This document shows, in pieces, positions 1-8,275 of a DNA stretch of 64,000 nt (position 1 is the stretch's first letter; every line of letters starts with the position of its first letter). The notes under the pieces are model-generated. The model was not told the DNA's origin, made no database searches, and was given only the letters and a program-made list of their open reading frames with translations. The DNA is from Yoonia sediminilitoris (lineage in GTDB: Bacteria; Pseudomonadota; Alphaproteobacteria; Rhodobacterales; Rhodobacteraceae): the NCBI RefSeq assembly GCF_003058085.1, contig NZ_QBUD01000003.1, forward strand, positions 124,001 to 188,000. Reading direction: 5' to 3'. The position numbers were made by a program, and so were the translations under genes.

Positions 1-48
1 GAACCCACGCCCCGCGAAACGCAGGCTGTACTGGCACTGGGCGGCTGA
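1..48 (+). CDS. C-terminal tail of an unidentified upstream gene (partial)
   Basis: Frame 1 is open from the first base to a TGA at 46-48 and encodes 15 residues ending in VLALGG. Codon choice looks like that of the surrounding genes, so this is probably the end of a protein that begins outside the window. Too little remains to assign a family. It could also be chance reading of intergenic DNA. Confidence 0.35.
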   Translation, partial: EPTPRETQAVLALGG

Positions 49-61
49 CAGGATCGTCTTT

Positions 62-77
62 TGTACAGCACCGTACA
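62..77. promoter_or_regulatory. Inverted repeat TGTAC-N6-GTACA, possible operator
   Basis: A perfect 5-bp inverted repeat with a 6-base spacer lies about 65 bases before the start of the FAD oxidoreductase gene. Its size and position would suit a dimeric repressor such as a GntR- or LacI-type protein. No regulator gene is adjacent in the window. The assignment is inference from symmetry only. Confidence 0.25.
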
Positions 78-143
78 TAATGATGGACAGCGCCACGTGG
101 CGCGGCTAGCGTTTCGCCAGTCAAGATGATCGAGGTGACAAAA

Positions 144-2549
144 ATGAAAACGTCATACAGGGCAGTGGTCATCGGGGGCGGCGTGGTCGGCGCATCGGTT
201 CTGTATCACCTGACGAAATTGGGCTGGTCTGATGTGGCCCTGATCGAAAGGGCCGAGCTGACAGCAGGGTCCACTTGGCACGCAGCCGCCGGATTTCACG
301 CGTTCAACGGCGATCCGAACATTGCGGCGCTGCAAGACTACACCATCAATCTGTACAAAACGATTGAATCCGAAAGCGGTCAGGACGTTGGCCTGCATAT
401 GACGGGCGGCGTGAACATCGCCACCAACCAAAGCCGTTGGGAACAGCTTCAGGCAAGCTGGGCGACCTTCAAGGCGATGGGGATCGAAACCGCGCGGCTT
501 GTCACCCCTGCCGAAGTGCATGATCTGACCGGCGGTGTCATCCGCACCGACGATGTGCTGGGCGGATTGTGGGACGATAACGAAGGCTACCTAGACCCCA
601 ACGGCACCACCCATGCCTATGCAGGTGCCGCCAAAAAGCGCGGTGCAGAAGTGATTTTGCGCAACCGTGTGCTGGAGCTACACCACAGGCCCGACGGCAC
701 ATGGGACGTTGTGACAGAGAAGGGCACAATCAACGCCGAACATGTGGTCAACGCAGGCGGGCTTTGGGCCAAGCAATGCGGCCTGATGGCGGGCGTTGAT
801 TTGCCCGTCACCCCGATGGAGCACCACTATCTGATCACCGACGACCTTGAAGGTATCAAAGCCTTGCCCGGCGGGCGTGAACTGCCCGTCATAGCCGATC
901 TGGACGGGTTCACCTACGCGCGCCAAGAAAGGCAAGGTCTGCTGCTGGGCGTGTATGAACGCAATCCCAAGCATTGGAACATGGACGGGGCACCGTGGGA
1001 CTACGGGATGGAGCTGATCCCCGAAGATATCGACCGGATCGCCGAAGAACTCGGCATCGGCTTTGACCGCTATCCCGAGCTTGCCAATGCCGGGATCAGA
1101 AAATGGGTGAATGGCGCTTTTACATTTGCACCGGATGGCAACCCGCTGGTTGGCCCTGTTGGCCCGCGCGGCTATTGGGTGGCGTGCGGTGTTATGGCGG
1201 GTTTCAGTCAAGGCGGTGGCGTCGGCAAATCGCTGGCCGAATGGATGATCCATGGTGCACCTGAAAACGATATTTACGGCATGGACGTTGCCCGCTTTGG
1301 CCCACATCAGTCCAACAAGGAATATATTCGACAGACCACCGGCCAGTTCTACGCCCGCCGCTTTGTGGTCACCTACCCCAACGAACAACTGCCCGCCGGC
1401 CGCAACATAAGACTGTCTGGGGCGTATCAGGACATGACCGCCGCTGGTGCGCGCTGGGGCAACCTGTGGGGGCTTGAGGTTCCGCTTTATTTCGCCGCGC
1501 AGGACTTCGAAGAACCCGGCACCCTGCGCCGGTCTGCCAACTTTTCGCTGGTTGCCGCAGAATGTGCAGCGGTGCGCGACGCAGCGGGCCTGCTCGATAT
1601 CAGCGGCTATGCCCGATACAAAGTAACGGGGCCGCAGGCCCGACAGTGGCTTGATCGTTTGCTGGCCTGCGACATGCCTGCAACGGGGCAAATCAAACTG
1701 GCGCCGATGCTGCATGAGAATGGCCGGTTGATGGGCGATCTGACCGTCTTTCAATGGGAAGATGGCTCCTATTGGCTGATGGGGTCTTACGGTCTGCGCG
1801 CGTTCCACATGCGCTGGTTCCGCGATCATCTGGAGAACGGGGTGCAGATTGATGATATCTCTGACGCCACGGCAGGGTTTTCGCTAAGTGGTCCAAAAGC
1901 AAGAGAGATATTACAATCTGTGGCAGAGGTGGACCTGTCCACCCTTGGGATGATGCAATGCGGCAGTTCTGATCTGGGGCTGCATCGCGTTGCTATTGCA
2001 CGATTGTCCCTTTCTGGCGAACTGGCCTATGAAATCAATTGCCCCGCTTGCGAACATGCCTCTTTGCGCAAACTCCTGCTGGATGCGGGTGCGGCGCATG
2101 GGATCAAAGAGATTGGCTTTGCCGCCATGCTGTCGATGCGACTGGAAAAATCAATCGGTATCTGGAACGCCGAGTTCACCCAAGGCTACACCCCCGCAAT
2201 GACCGGGCTTGATCGCTGGATCGCATGGGACAAGGGAGATTTCATCGGGAAAACCGCAGCGGCAAGTGCCCCAGCCCCTGACCGCATGCTGACAATGCTG
2301 CAAATTGATGCGGACGGTGCTGATGCCGTTGGTTTTGAGCCTGTCTGGAAAGACGGCGCAGTGGTCGGTGTGACCACCTCGGGCGGGTACGGTCACAGGC
2401 TTGGGCAAAGCCTCGCACTGGCGTTGATTGACAACGACGCACGCACCGAAGGATTAGACATCGCGGTGCACGTGATGGGTGAGTTGCGCCCTGCCAAGGT
2501 GATTGCGATGTCGCCCTATGACCCGACCGGCGCGCGGATGCGGGCCTGA
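144..2549 (+). CDS. FAD-dependent oxidoreductase with C-terminal GcvT-like domain (dimethylglycine/sarcosine dehydrogenase family)
   Basis: About 801 residues. The N-terminus has a dinucleotide-binding fingerprint (VVIGGGVVGAS) opening a DAO-type FAD domain of roughly 400 residues. A middle FAO-type domain follows, and the C-terminal half resembles the aminomethyltransferase GcvT, which binds folate. This architecture is that of dimethylglycine and sarcosine dehydrogenases, which oxidatively demethylate N-methylated amines and pass the one-carbon unit to tetrahydrofolate in the cytoplasm. I chose the ATG at 144 over an in-frame ATG at 126 because GAGGTG lies at proper distance before it and the FAD fingerprint then starts near residue 7. 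The exact substrate cannot be read from the sequence. The gene stands alone on its strand before the sugar locus. Confidence 0.85.
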   Translation: MKTSYRAVVIGGGVVGASVLYHLTKLGWSDVALIERAELTAGSTWHAAAGFHAFNGDPNIAALQDYTINLYKTIESESGQDVGLHMTGGVNIATNQSRWEQLQASWATFKAMGIETARLVTPAEVHDLTGGVIRTDDVLGGLWDDNEGYLDPNGTTHAYAGAAKKRGAEVILRNRVLELHHRPDGTWDVVTEKGTINAEHVVNAGGLWAKQCGLMAGVDLPVTPMEHHYLITDDLEGIKALPGGRELPVIADLDGFTYARQERQGLLLGVYERNPKHWNMDGAPWDYGMELIPEDIDRIAEELGIGFDRYPELANAGIRKWVNGAFTFAPDGNPLVGPVGPRGYWVACGVMAGFSQGGGVGKSLAEWMIHGAPENDIYGMDVARFGPHQSNKEYIRQTTGQFYARRFVVTYPNEQLPAGRNIRLSGAYQDMTAAGARWGNLWGLEVPLYFAAQDFEEPGTLRRSANFSLVAAECAAVRDAAGLLDISGYARYKVTGPQARQWLDRLLACDMPATGQIKLAPMLHENGRLMGDLTVFQWEDGSYWLMGSYGLRAFHMRWFRDHLENGVQIDDISDATAGFSLSGPKAREILQSVAEVDLSTLGMMQCGSSDLGLHRVAIARLSLSGELAYEINCPACEHASLRKLLLDAGAAHGIKEIGFAAMLSMRLEKSIGIWNAEFTQGYTPAMTGLDRWIAWDKGDFIGKTAAASAPAPDRMLTMLQIDADGADAVGFEPVWKDGAVVGVTTSGGYGHRLGQSLALALIDNDARTEGLDIAVHVMGELRPAKVIAMSPYDPTGARMRA

Positions 2550-2610
2550 CGCACGTTGACCATTCTACGCCTATGGGCCACATCGGTGGCGAACGGTTTG
2601 GAGCAGTATC

Positions 2611-3315
2611 ATGATCATCGGGCATATTGGCGCACGCGCGGGCAGTAAGGGCGTTCCGAACAAGAACTTCCGCATGTTGCACGGCAAACATCTGATCGAC
2701 TGGTCACTTGATCAACTTTTGGCCAATGACCGTGTCGATCATGTGGTCGTTTCCACAGACTCTCCCGAGATTTACGAACACGGTCTGAAACGCGGCTGTC
2801 TGGATATTGGCCTGCGCCCTGCCGCGCTGGCCACGGATACCGCCGCCAAATGGCATGTCTGGCAACATGCGCTTGCAGAGGTTGAAAAACAGACCGGACC
2901 GGCAGAGGCCTTTCTTGATCTGGATTGCACCTCGCCGCTGCGCCTGCCGCAGGATATTGATGCAGGGCTTGATCTCTTTGCCGCCGAACAACCCGATATG
3001 GTCATGTCGTGCTGCGAAAGTCGCAAGAACCCCTATTTCAACATCCTCGAAACCGATGCGGACGGGGCGCTGCATGTTTCAAAGCCTCTCCCCGGCGGGG
3101 TTGTCGCACGGCAACAGGCACCGATGGTCTACGATCATGTGGGGCTGGTCTATGTGGTTCGGCCCGACTATCTGCGCCGCGCGCAAAGCCTGTTCGAGGG
3201 CCGCGTGATCCCGCTGGTGCTACCCAATGAACGCGGGCTGGACGTGGACAGCCCGTTTGACTGGGACGTAATCGCATATTTGCTGGGGAAACAGATCGCG
3301 GATGGCCTGCGCTAG
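2611..3315 (+). CDS. neuA: Acylneuraminate (nonulosonate) cytidylyltransferase
   Basis: 234 residues. The nucleotide-binding start of CMP-sugar synthetases is visible (GHIGARAGSKGVPNKN), followed by the STDS and DLDCTSPLR motifs typical of NeuA/PseF/LegF proteins. It should activate a nonulosonic acid with CTP to give the CMP-sugar donor. GGAG lies about 8 bases before the ATG. NeuB (4149) and NeuC (5899) lie close by on the same strand, so the three enzymes for CMP-N-acetylneuraminate or a relative are together. Its TAG stop sits inside a CTAG that is also the stop of the opposing phosphatase gene. Whether the sugar is sialic, legionaminic or another nonulosonate is not decidable from sequence. 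The absence here of the extra aminotransferase and dehydratase genes needed for legionaminate or pseudaminate favours a sialic acid. Confidence 0.85.
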   Translation: MIIGHIGARAGSKGVPNKNFRMLHGKHLIDWSLDQLLANDRVDHVVVSTDSPEIYEHGLKRGCLDIGLRPAALATDTAAKWHVWQHALAEVEKQTGPAEAFLDLDCTSPLRLPQDIDAGLDLFAAEQPDMVMSCCESRKNPYFNILETDADGALHVSKPLPGGVVARQQAPMVYDHVGLVYVVRPDYLRRAQSLFEGRVIPLVLPNERGLDVDSPFDWDVIAYLLGKQIADGLR

Positions 3316-4019
3316 CGCCAGCCCTGCCAGAACCGCAGGTTTTCCTGCTTGTGCCGAAAGCTCTTGATCAGGGCGGCACGGTCATATTCTTCCTTGATCC
3401 ACTGATCGACGGGGATCGGCGACGTGGCATTGCGCGCCGCATAAACATCCAGAAAATGGTCAAGAATGCCGGTTTCCGTCCGGCGAATGTGCAGAAAACG
3501 AAAGCTCAACTGCTTGCGTGCAACCTCGATCGGCTGGCCCTCCTGCAGCATCAGATAAAGTGTTGCTGCCAACCCGGTGCGGTCAGCCCCGGACTTGCAG
3601 TGCACAACGAACGGATGCTCGATCGTGTCAAACGCATCCATCAACCGCACAAGCGCATCGACGCTTGGCGCCTTGCGGGCCGCCATTTTCACGTTGACCA
3701 ATGTCAGGCCAAGTTGTTTGCAGCTTTCTTCCTCAAACAGATAATGCGGTTGCAGTTGTTCGCCGCGCAGGTTCAGAACGGTCTTGATCCCTTGCTTGTG
3801 AAAGCCCGACAGACGCTTGTGATCCGGGTGGTTCGAGCGATAGGCCCCGGGGGCGAATTCGGCGACATTGTGCCAAAATACCCGCAAAATCCCATGATCC
3901 AGCCAGCGCACATGCTGGACCGACCGTTTGCGTTCAACCGGGTCGGTGATGTCATGCCCAAACGACTTGCGGAAATCATATTCCTTCTGTTCCAGATATT
4001 TCGACAGTTTGCGGATCAT
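3312..4019 (-). CDS. Cys-based protein/lipid tyrosine phosphatase-family protein
   Basis: 235 residues. The CX5R active-site loop HCKSGADRTG is intact, with Cys141 and Arg147, and is preceded by a hydrophobic strand. The family includes dual-specificity and lipid phosphatases that use a cysteinyl-phosphate intermediate. No signal peptide is seen, so it is probably cytoplasmic. It lies in opposite orientation inside the nonulosonate locus, convergent with neuA (stop codons interlock at 3312-3315) and divergent from neuB with 129 bases between the starts. The context suggests a phosphorylated sugar, lipid A-core or a regulatory protein as substrate, but that is inference. Confidence 0.75.
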   Translation of the reverse strand: MIRKLSKYLEQKEYDFRKSFGHDITDPVERKRSVQHVRWLDHGILRVFWHNVAEFAPGAYRSNHPDHKRLSGFHKQGIKTVLNLRGEQLQPHYLFEEESCKQLGLTLVNVKMAARKAPSVDALVRLMDAFDTIEHPFVVHCKSGADRTGLAATLYLMLQEGQPIEVARKQLSFRFLHIRRTETGILDHFLDVYAARNATSPIPVDQWIKEEYDRAALIKSFRHKQENLRFWQGWR

Positions 4020-4148
4020 CTAAGGGGTCCAGTTTTCTTTGAATGCTCACTTGGCCCATCAGTGCCGCCATTGCAATGGTTACACTGAATTGCCCCTGCG
4101 GCACAAACCCCTTAGATACAGCACAACGCGCAAATTCAGGAGCACCCC

Positions 4149-5180
4149 ATGCAGATCGCAGGCCGCAAGATCGGACCCGAACACCCCCCGTTGGTGATTG
4201 CAGAAATCGGTATCAACCATGGTGGCGACCTCGCAACTGCAAAGGAAATGGTGCGCCTTGCCGCTGGCGCCGGCTGCGAGATGATCAAACACCAGACCCA
4301 CATCATCGAAGACGAGATGACAGAGGAAGCCAAACAGATTTTCCCGCCCAACGCCGATGTGTCAATCTGGGACGTGATGGCGGCCTGCGCCCTGTCGCTT
4401 GAAGAAGAGGCGGAACTCAAGCGCTATACGGAAAGCCTTGGCATCATCTGGATTTCCACTCCGTTCAGCCGGGCTGCGGCCGATTTTCTGAACGACCTTG
4501 ATGTGCCTGCCTTCAAGATCGGATCAGGAGAGGCGGACAACTTGCCGCTGATCCGTCACATCGCGCGTATGGGCAAGCCGGTCATCATGTCCACAGGCAT
4601 GCAAAGTATCGACAGCATCCGCGCGTCGGTTGATATTCTGGATCAGGCAGCCGTTGACTATGCGCTGCTGGAATGCACGAACCTCTATCCCTCGCCGCCG
4701 GAAATCGTATCGTTACAAGGCGTGACCGACCTGAAAAGCGCATTCCCGAAAGCTGTGGTCGGCTTCTCTGACCATTCCATCGGGCCGGAAATGGCGCTGG
4801 CTTCGGTCGCTTTGGGTGCGTGTATTCTGGAGCGTCATTATACCGACACCCGCTACCGCAAGGGCCCTGACATCATCAATTCAATGGATCCGTCCGAATT
4901 GCGCCACTTGATTGACCGGTCGCGTGAAATCCACACAGCCCTGCGCAACCCAAAAGAACGCACCAGCGCCGAAGAAGACGTCTATCGCTTTGCCCGTGCG
5001 TCCGTTGTGGCTGACAAGGACCTGCCCGCCGGTCATACGATTACTGAGGCAGACATCTGGGCGCGCCGCCCCGGATCGGGTGAAATTGCGGGCTATGATT
5101 TTGACAAGGTCATCGGCAAGGTGCTGAAGGCCGCAGTACCCCGCAACAGACAGCTAAAGTGGACAGATTTCGAAGGCTAG
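4149..5180 (+). CDS. neuB: N-acetylneuraminate synthase-family nonulosonate synthase with SAF domain
   Basis: 343 residues. The N-terminal TIM-barrel begins with the family motif IAEIGINHGG, and a C-terminal SAF (antifreeze-like) domain covers about residues 285-343. Enzymes of this family condense phosphoenolpyruvate with N-acetylmannosamine, or a related 6-deoxy sugar, to make sialic, legionaminic or pseudaminic acid. CAGGAG stands before the ATG. It heads a same-strand run neuB, yrbL-like, neuC, waaA1, waaA2 with gaps of 10 bases or a little more, or overlaps, so probably one operon. The neighbouring NeuC, which makes N-acetylmannosamine from UDP-GlcNAc, favours sialic acid as product. Confidence 0.88.
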   Translation: MQIAGRKIGPEHPPLVIAEIGINHGGDLATAKEMVRLAAGAGCEMIKHQTHIIEDEMTEEAKQIFPPNADVSIWDVMAACALSLEEEAELKRYTESLGIIWISTPFSRAAADFLNDLDVPAFKIGSGEADNLPLIRHIARMGKPVIMSTGMQSIDSIRASVDILDQAAVDYALLECTNLYPSPPEIVSLQGVTDLKSAFPKAVVGFSDHSIGPEMALASVALGACILERHYTDTRYRKGPDIINSMDPSELRHLIDRSREIHTALRNPKERTSAEEDVYRFARASVVADKDLPAGHTITEADIWARRPGSGEIAGYDFDKVIGKVLKAAVPRNRQLKWTDFEG

Positions 5181-5190
5181 GGCGCGTCTT

Positions 5191-5856
5191 ATGACAGATC
5201 AAAGACCAATTGCCTCTTCGTTTGACAGGCCAATTGTCCAGCTAAGGGACGTTGATCGCCTGTCACAGGGGGCTGGCCGCGTCGTTTACCGCCATCCGGA
5301 ACGATCTGATCTGGTGATCAAGATACATAAGCCGCTCAAGGTGAAACCGCTGCAGCGTTTGCGCACTGCGTTGCGCTATCACCGTCGCCGCTTTGGCAGT
5401 CTCTTGAACTCTTTCGTCGAAATCGACGAGTTCGCCGCCATCGTGGCCCGCAACGGCAAGGTGCCCCCTTTTGCAGCGCAGTTCATGGGATTTGTCCAGA
5501 CAAACCTTGGCCCCGGCGCGATGTTTGAGGCAATGGTCCGGTCCAACGGCAAACTGGCACTCAATCTGCAATCCCACGCCCGCAGCAAGGCGGTTGAGCA
5601 GGGAATAGTGTCTGCCATCGACAAGCTTTGGGATCAGATCGTCGAGTCTGGCGCCGTTGTTGCAGACCCAAGTCTGCGCAATGTCGTCGTGACAGGTGAC
5701 GCCACCAGCGGCTACCGCCTGATTTTGGTGGACGGCTTGGGCGAACGGACATTGATACCGATCCTGCGCCTGTCAAAGAGAGCGCACCAAGCCTATTGCG
5801 CCCGCGCCCGCAGAACGATGCAAAAAGAGTATCGCGCGCAGGCCCAGCGCCCCTGA
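5191..5856 (+). CDS. YrbL-like protein with kinase fold, possible LPS/sugar kinase
   Basis: 221 residues. It resembles the PhoP-network protein YrbL, a family in the protein-kinase-like clan. Kinase-type elements are visible in order: a glycine-containing loop (QGAGRVVY, 26-33), a lysine in a VIKI strand (Lys44), a catalytic-loop-like DPSLRN (Asp159, Asn164) and a metal-binding-like VDG (Asp181). All residues needed for phosphotransfer are therefore present by position. It lies 10 bases after neuB and about 40 before neuC. The neighbouring GT30 enzymes make a Kdo or sugar kinase of the KdkA type an attractive guess. No direct family evidence fixes the substrate. Confidence 0.7.
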   Translation: MTDQRPIASSFDRPIVQLRDVDRLSQGAGRVVYRHPERSDLVIKIHKPLKVKPLQRLRTALRYHRRRFGSLLNSFVEIDEFAAIVARNGKVPPFAAQFMGFVQTNLGPGAMFEAMVRSNGKLALNLQSHARSKAVEQGIVSAIDKLWDQIVESGAVVADPSLRNVVVTGDATSGYRLILVDGLGERTLIPILRLSKRAHQAYCARARRTMQKEYRAQAQRP

Positions 5857-5898
5857 CAACCCTTGCGGCACAAAGCCCCTGACAGTATCGAGTTTGCT

Positions 5899-7023
5899 AT
5901 GAACAGATCCATCCTCTTTGTGACGGGCACCCGTGCCGACTTTGGCAAGCTGGAGCCGCTGGCCATCGCGGCCCGCGACGCGGGCTTTGCTGTGTCGTTC
6001 TTTGTGACGGGGATGCATCTTTTGGCGCGCTACGGCCTGACAAAGGTCGAAGTACAGCGCACCCCCGGCGTGCAGGTGCATGAATTCCTGAACCAGCGCC
6101 CCGGTGACCCACAGGATATGATCCTTGCCAAGACCGTCATAGGCTTTTCCGATTTTGTGCGCGAACAGCAGCCAGATCTTGTCATCATCCACGGCGACCG
6201 GGTCGAGGCACTATCTTGTGCGCTGGTCTGTGCGACCAACTACATCCGCTGCGCCCACGTAGAAGGTGGCGAGGTGTCCGGCACGATCGATGAAATCTAC
6301 CGCCACTGCAACAGCAAGCTGGCGGCGCACCACTTTGTATCATCCGACGATGCCGCCCGCCGCGTCATGTCACTGGGCGAGGCAGCCAACCATATCCACC
6401 CGATCGGATCGCCTGAGCTGGATTTTCACGCAGGGCCGTCCGGCGTGACATTGGCAGACGTCAAGACACGCTATGAAATCGCGTTTGATGAATACGGCAT
6501 TTGCGTGTTCCACCCCGTCACGTCAGAGGCCGACACAATGGGCGCACAGGCCAAAGCCCTGTTTGCAGCTCTGCGCGCATCAGACCGGCCCTTCGTTCTG
6601 ATCGCGCCCAATAATGACCCCGGCTCGGCCCCGATCTTTGCCGAAATCGACACCCTGCCCAGCGATCAGTTCCGCGTCTTGCCGTCAATGCGCTTTGCCC
6701 ATTTCTCTGAACTGATGAAAAATGCGGCCGTGCTGGTTGGCAATTCATCCGCTGGCGTCCGCGAGGCGCCATTTATCGGCCTGCCATCGCTGGATATCGG
6801 CACCCGCCAAACGAACCGGGCCAAGTCCCCGTCGGTCTTTTTTGCCGACGCTGGCGCGACCGATCAAATCGCGGCATTCCTGCGGGACCAGTGGGGCCAA
6901 AGCTACCCGCGTCATAGTGCATTTGGCGGCGGCAGCGCGGCTGAACGATTTGTCGCCGTATTGCAGACCGACGCATTCTGGGATGCGCCCTTGCAGAAAA
7001 CTTTCCATGACAACGCAGGTTAA
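5899..7023 (+). CDS. neuC: UDP-N-acetylglucosamine 2-epimerase (hydrolysing), NeuC type
   Basis: About 374 residues. The start reads ILFVTGTRADFGKLEPL, the hallmark of hydrolysing UDP-GlcNAc 2-epimerases. Later motifs include the HGDR and HVEGGE segments and a GNSSAGVREAP loop that binds the nucleotide in the second GT-B domain. NeuC releases UDP and N-acetylmannosamine, the substrate for NeuB. I chose the ATG at 5899 over an in-frame ATG at 5863 because homology begins a few residues after it. The end touches the start of the first GT30 gene, indicating co-transcription. Confidence 0.88.
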   Translation: MNRSILFVTGTRADFGKLEPLAIAARDAGFAVSFFVTGMHLLARYGLTKVEVQRTPGVQVHEFLNQRPGDPQDMILAKTVIGFSDFVREQQPDLVIIHGDRVEALSCALVCATNYIRCAHVEGGEVSGTIDEIYRHCNSKLAAHHFVSSDDAARRVMSLGEAANHIHPIGSPELDFHAGPSGVTLADVKTRYEIAFDEYGICVFHPVTSEADTMGAQAKALFAALRASDRPFVLIAPNNDPGSAPIFAEIDTLPSDQFRVLPSMRFAHFSELMKNAAVLVGNSSAGVREAPFIGLPSLDIGTRQTNRAKSPSVFFADAGATDQIAAFLRDQWGQSYPRHSAFGGGSAAERFVAVLQTDAFWDAPLQKTFHDNAG

Positions 7024-7024
7024 G

Positions 7025-8275
7025 ATGCACCGTGGCTGGCAGTTGCGCCTATATCTGTCGGCCTCTCATCTGTTTCCCCTCTTTGCCCGGCGCCTGCTGC
7101 GGCGCAGGCTGGCGCGGGGAAAGGAACACCCTGACAGGTGGCGCGAAAAACTGGCGCAAAATCTGGCGCCACGGCCCAAGGGCACGCTGATCTGGCTGCA
7201 TGCCGTGGGTCTGGGCGAAGTGCTATCGCTGCGTGGCCTGATTGCCCGCATGGCGGCACGGGACCCGACTGCGCATTTTCTTGTCACCTCCTCCACTCTC
7301 GCCTCTGCCGAAGTGCTGTCCAAAAATATGCCGCCCCGCACGCTGCATCAATTCCTGCCGCTTGACGCCCCGGCCTACCACCGCGCTTTTCTGGATCACT
7401 TTCGCCCCGATCTGGCGCTGTGGGCCGAGCAGGACCTGTGGCCGGGATTTGTTAGCGGATTAGCTAAGCGTGCCATCCCGCAAGCGATCATTGCCGCACG
7501 TATGAACGCGAACTCCTTTGAAAAGCATCATAAAGCAGCAGGCCTGTACCGCGACCTTTACGGCGCAATGCAGTTGATCACCGCACAGGATGAACACACC
7601 ATCGCCCATCTTGTTGCATTGGGCGCGGGCGATCAGGTGGCGCTGACAGGGTCGTTGAAACCCACAGCTCCGCCGCTTGGCCATGACGCCCAGGCACTTG
7701 CAGCCTTGCAAGTGGCACTGGCAGGGCGCACGGTCTGGGCAGTGGCCCCGTCGCATGCGCCGGATGAGGCGATAGCACTTGAAGCCCACGCAAAGTTGCG
7801 CGCAACACACCCCGACGCGCTGCTGATCATTGCGCCGCGTCATCCTGATCGCGCGGCTGACATTGCCACCCAAATCCCCGCCAAATTCCGCAGCCGGGAT
7901 GACATCCCCACCCGCGATGATCCGATCTGGATTTGCGACAGCTTTGGCGAACTGGGGCTGATCTACCGCCTTGCCAGCCTTGTTCTGATCGGTGGCACAT
8001 TTGGCGATACCGAGGGGCATAGCCCTTGGGAAGCCGCCGCACTTGGCTGTGCTGTCGCCCACGGCCCCCGCGTGGCCAACTTTGCCGCAGACTATGCGCT
8101 GCTGGATCAGGCGGGAGGCGCAAGGCAGATCAAAGATGCGGCCGACCTGCTTGCTTTGTTACATGACAGCGGCGACATGGTGGCCTGTGCTGCGGACACA
8201 ATTGCCGGATTGGATCAAAAGGCCGATCAGTTGGCGGCCGATCTACTGCGCCTCGCGAAGGTGGATCATGACTGA
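7025..8275 (+). CDS. Divergent GT30 (Kdo-transferase family) glycosyltransferase, first of a tandem pair
   Basis: About 416 residues from the ATG at 7025, which has CAGG five bases upstream. An ATG at 7007, overlapping neuC, is the alternative start. The N-terminus is basic and hydrophobic as in membrane-bound WaaA. The WLHAVGLGEV motif carries the glutamate (Glu65) corresponding to the general base of Kdo transferases. In the donor-binding half the usual GGHNPLEP-type motif is changed to EGHSPWEAA, so this copy is clearly more divergent than the next one. WaaA enzymes use CMP-Kdo, which is itself a CMP-activated keto-sugar acid. In this locus a switch to CMP-sialic acid is a reasonable hypothesis. 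Its stop overlaps the next start by 8 bases (ATGACTGA). Confidence 0.8.
   Translation: MHRGWQLRLYLSASHLFPLFARRLLRRRLARGKEHPDRWREKLAQNLAPRPKGTLIWLHAVGLGEVLSLRGLIARMAARDPTAHFLVTSSTLASAEVLSKNMPPRTLHQFLPLDAPAYHRAFLDHFRPDLALWAEQDLWPGFVSGLAKRAIPQAIIAARMNANSFEKHHKAAGLYRDLYGAMQLITAQDEHTIAHLVALGAGDQVALTGSLKPTAPPLGHDAQALAALQVALAGRTVWAVAPSHAPDEAIALEAHAKLRATHPDALLIIAPRHPDRAADIATQIPAKFRSRDDIPTRDDPIWICDSFGELGLIYRLASLVLIGGTFGDTEGHSPWEAAALGCAVAHGPRVANFAADYALLDQAGGARQIKDAADLLALLHDSGDMVACAADTIAGLDQKADQLAADLLRLAKVDHD

Noticed and set aside
678..1829. 383-residue open frame on the minus strand
   Set aside because: It lies fully antisense to the FAD oxidoreductase gene, which has clear domains. The translated frame shows no recognisable motif and is a shadow of a GC-rich gene.
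2611..5180. Legionaminic or pseudaminic acid pathway instead of sialic acid
   Set aside because: Not excluded by NeuA and NeuB alone, but no aminotransferase, dehydratase or acetyltransferase of those pathways is present, and NeuC fits the sialic acid route.
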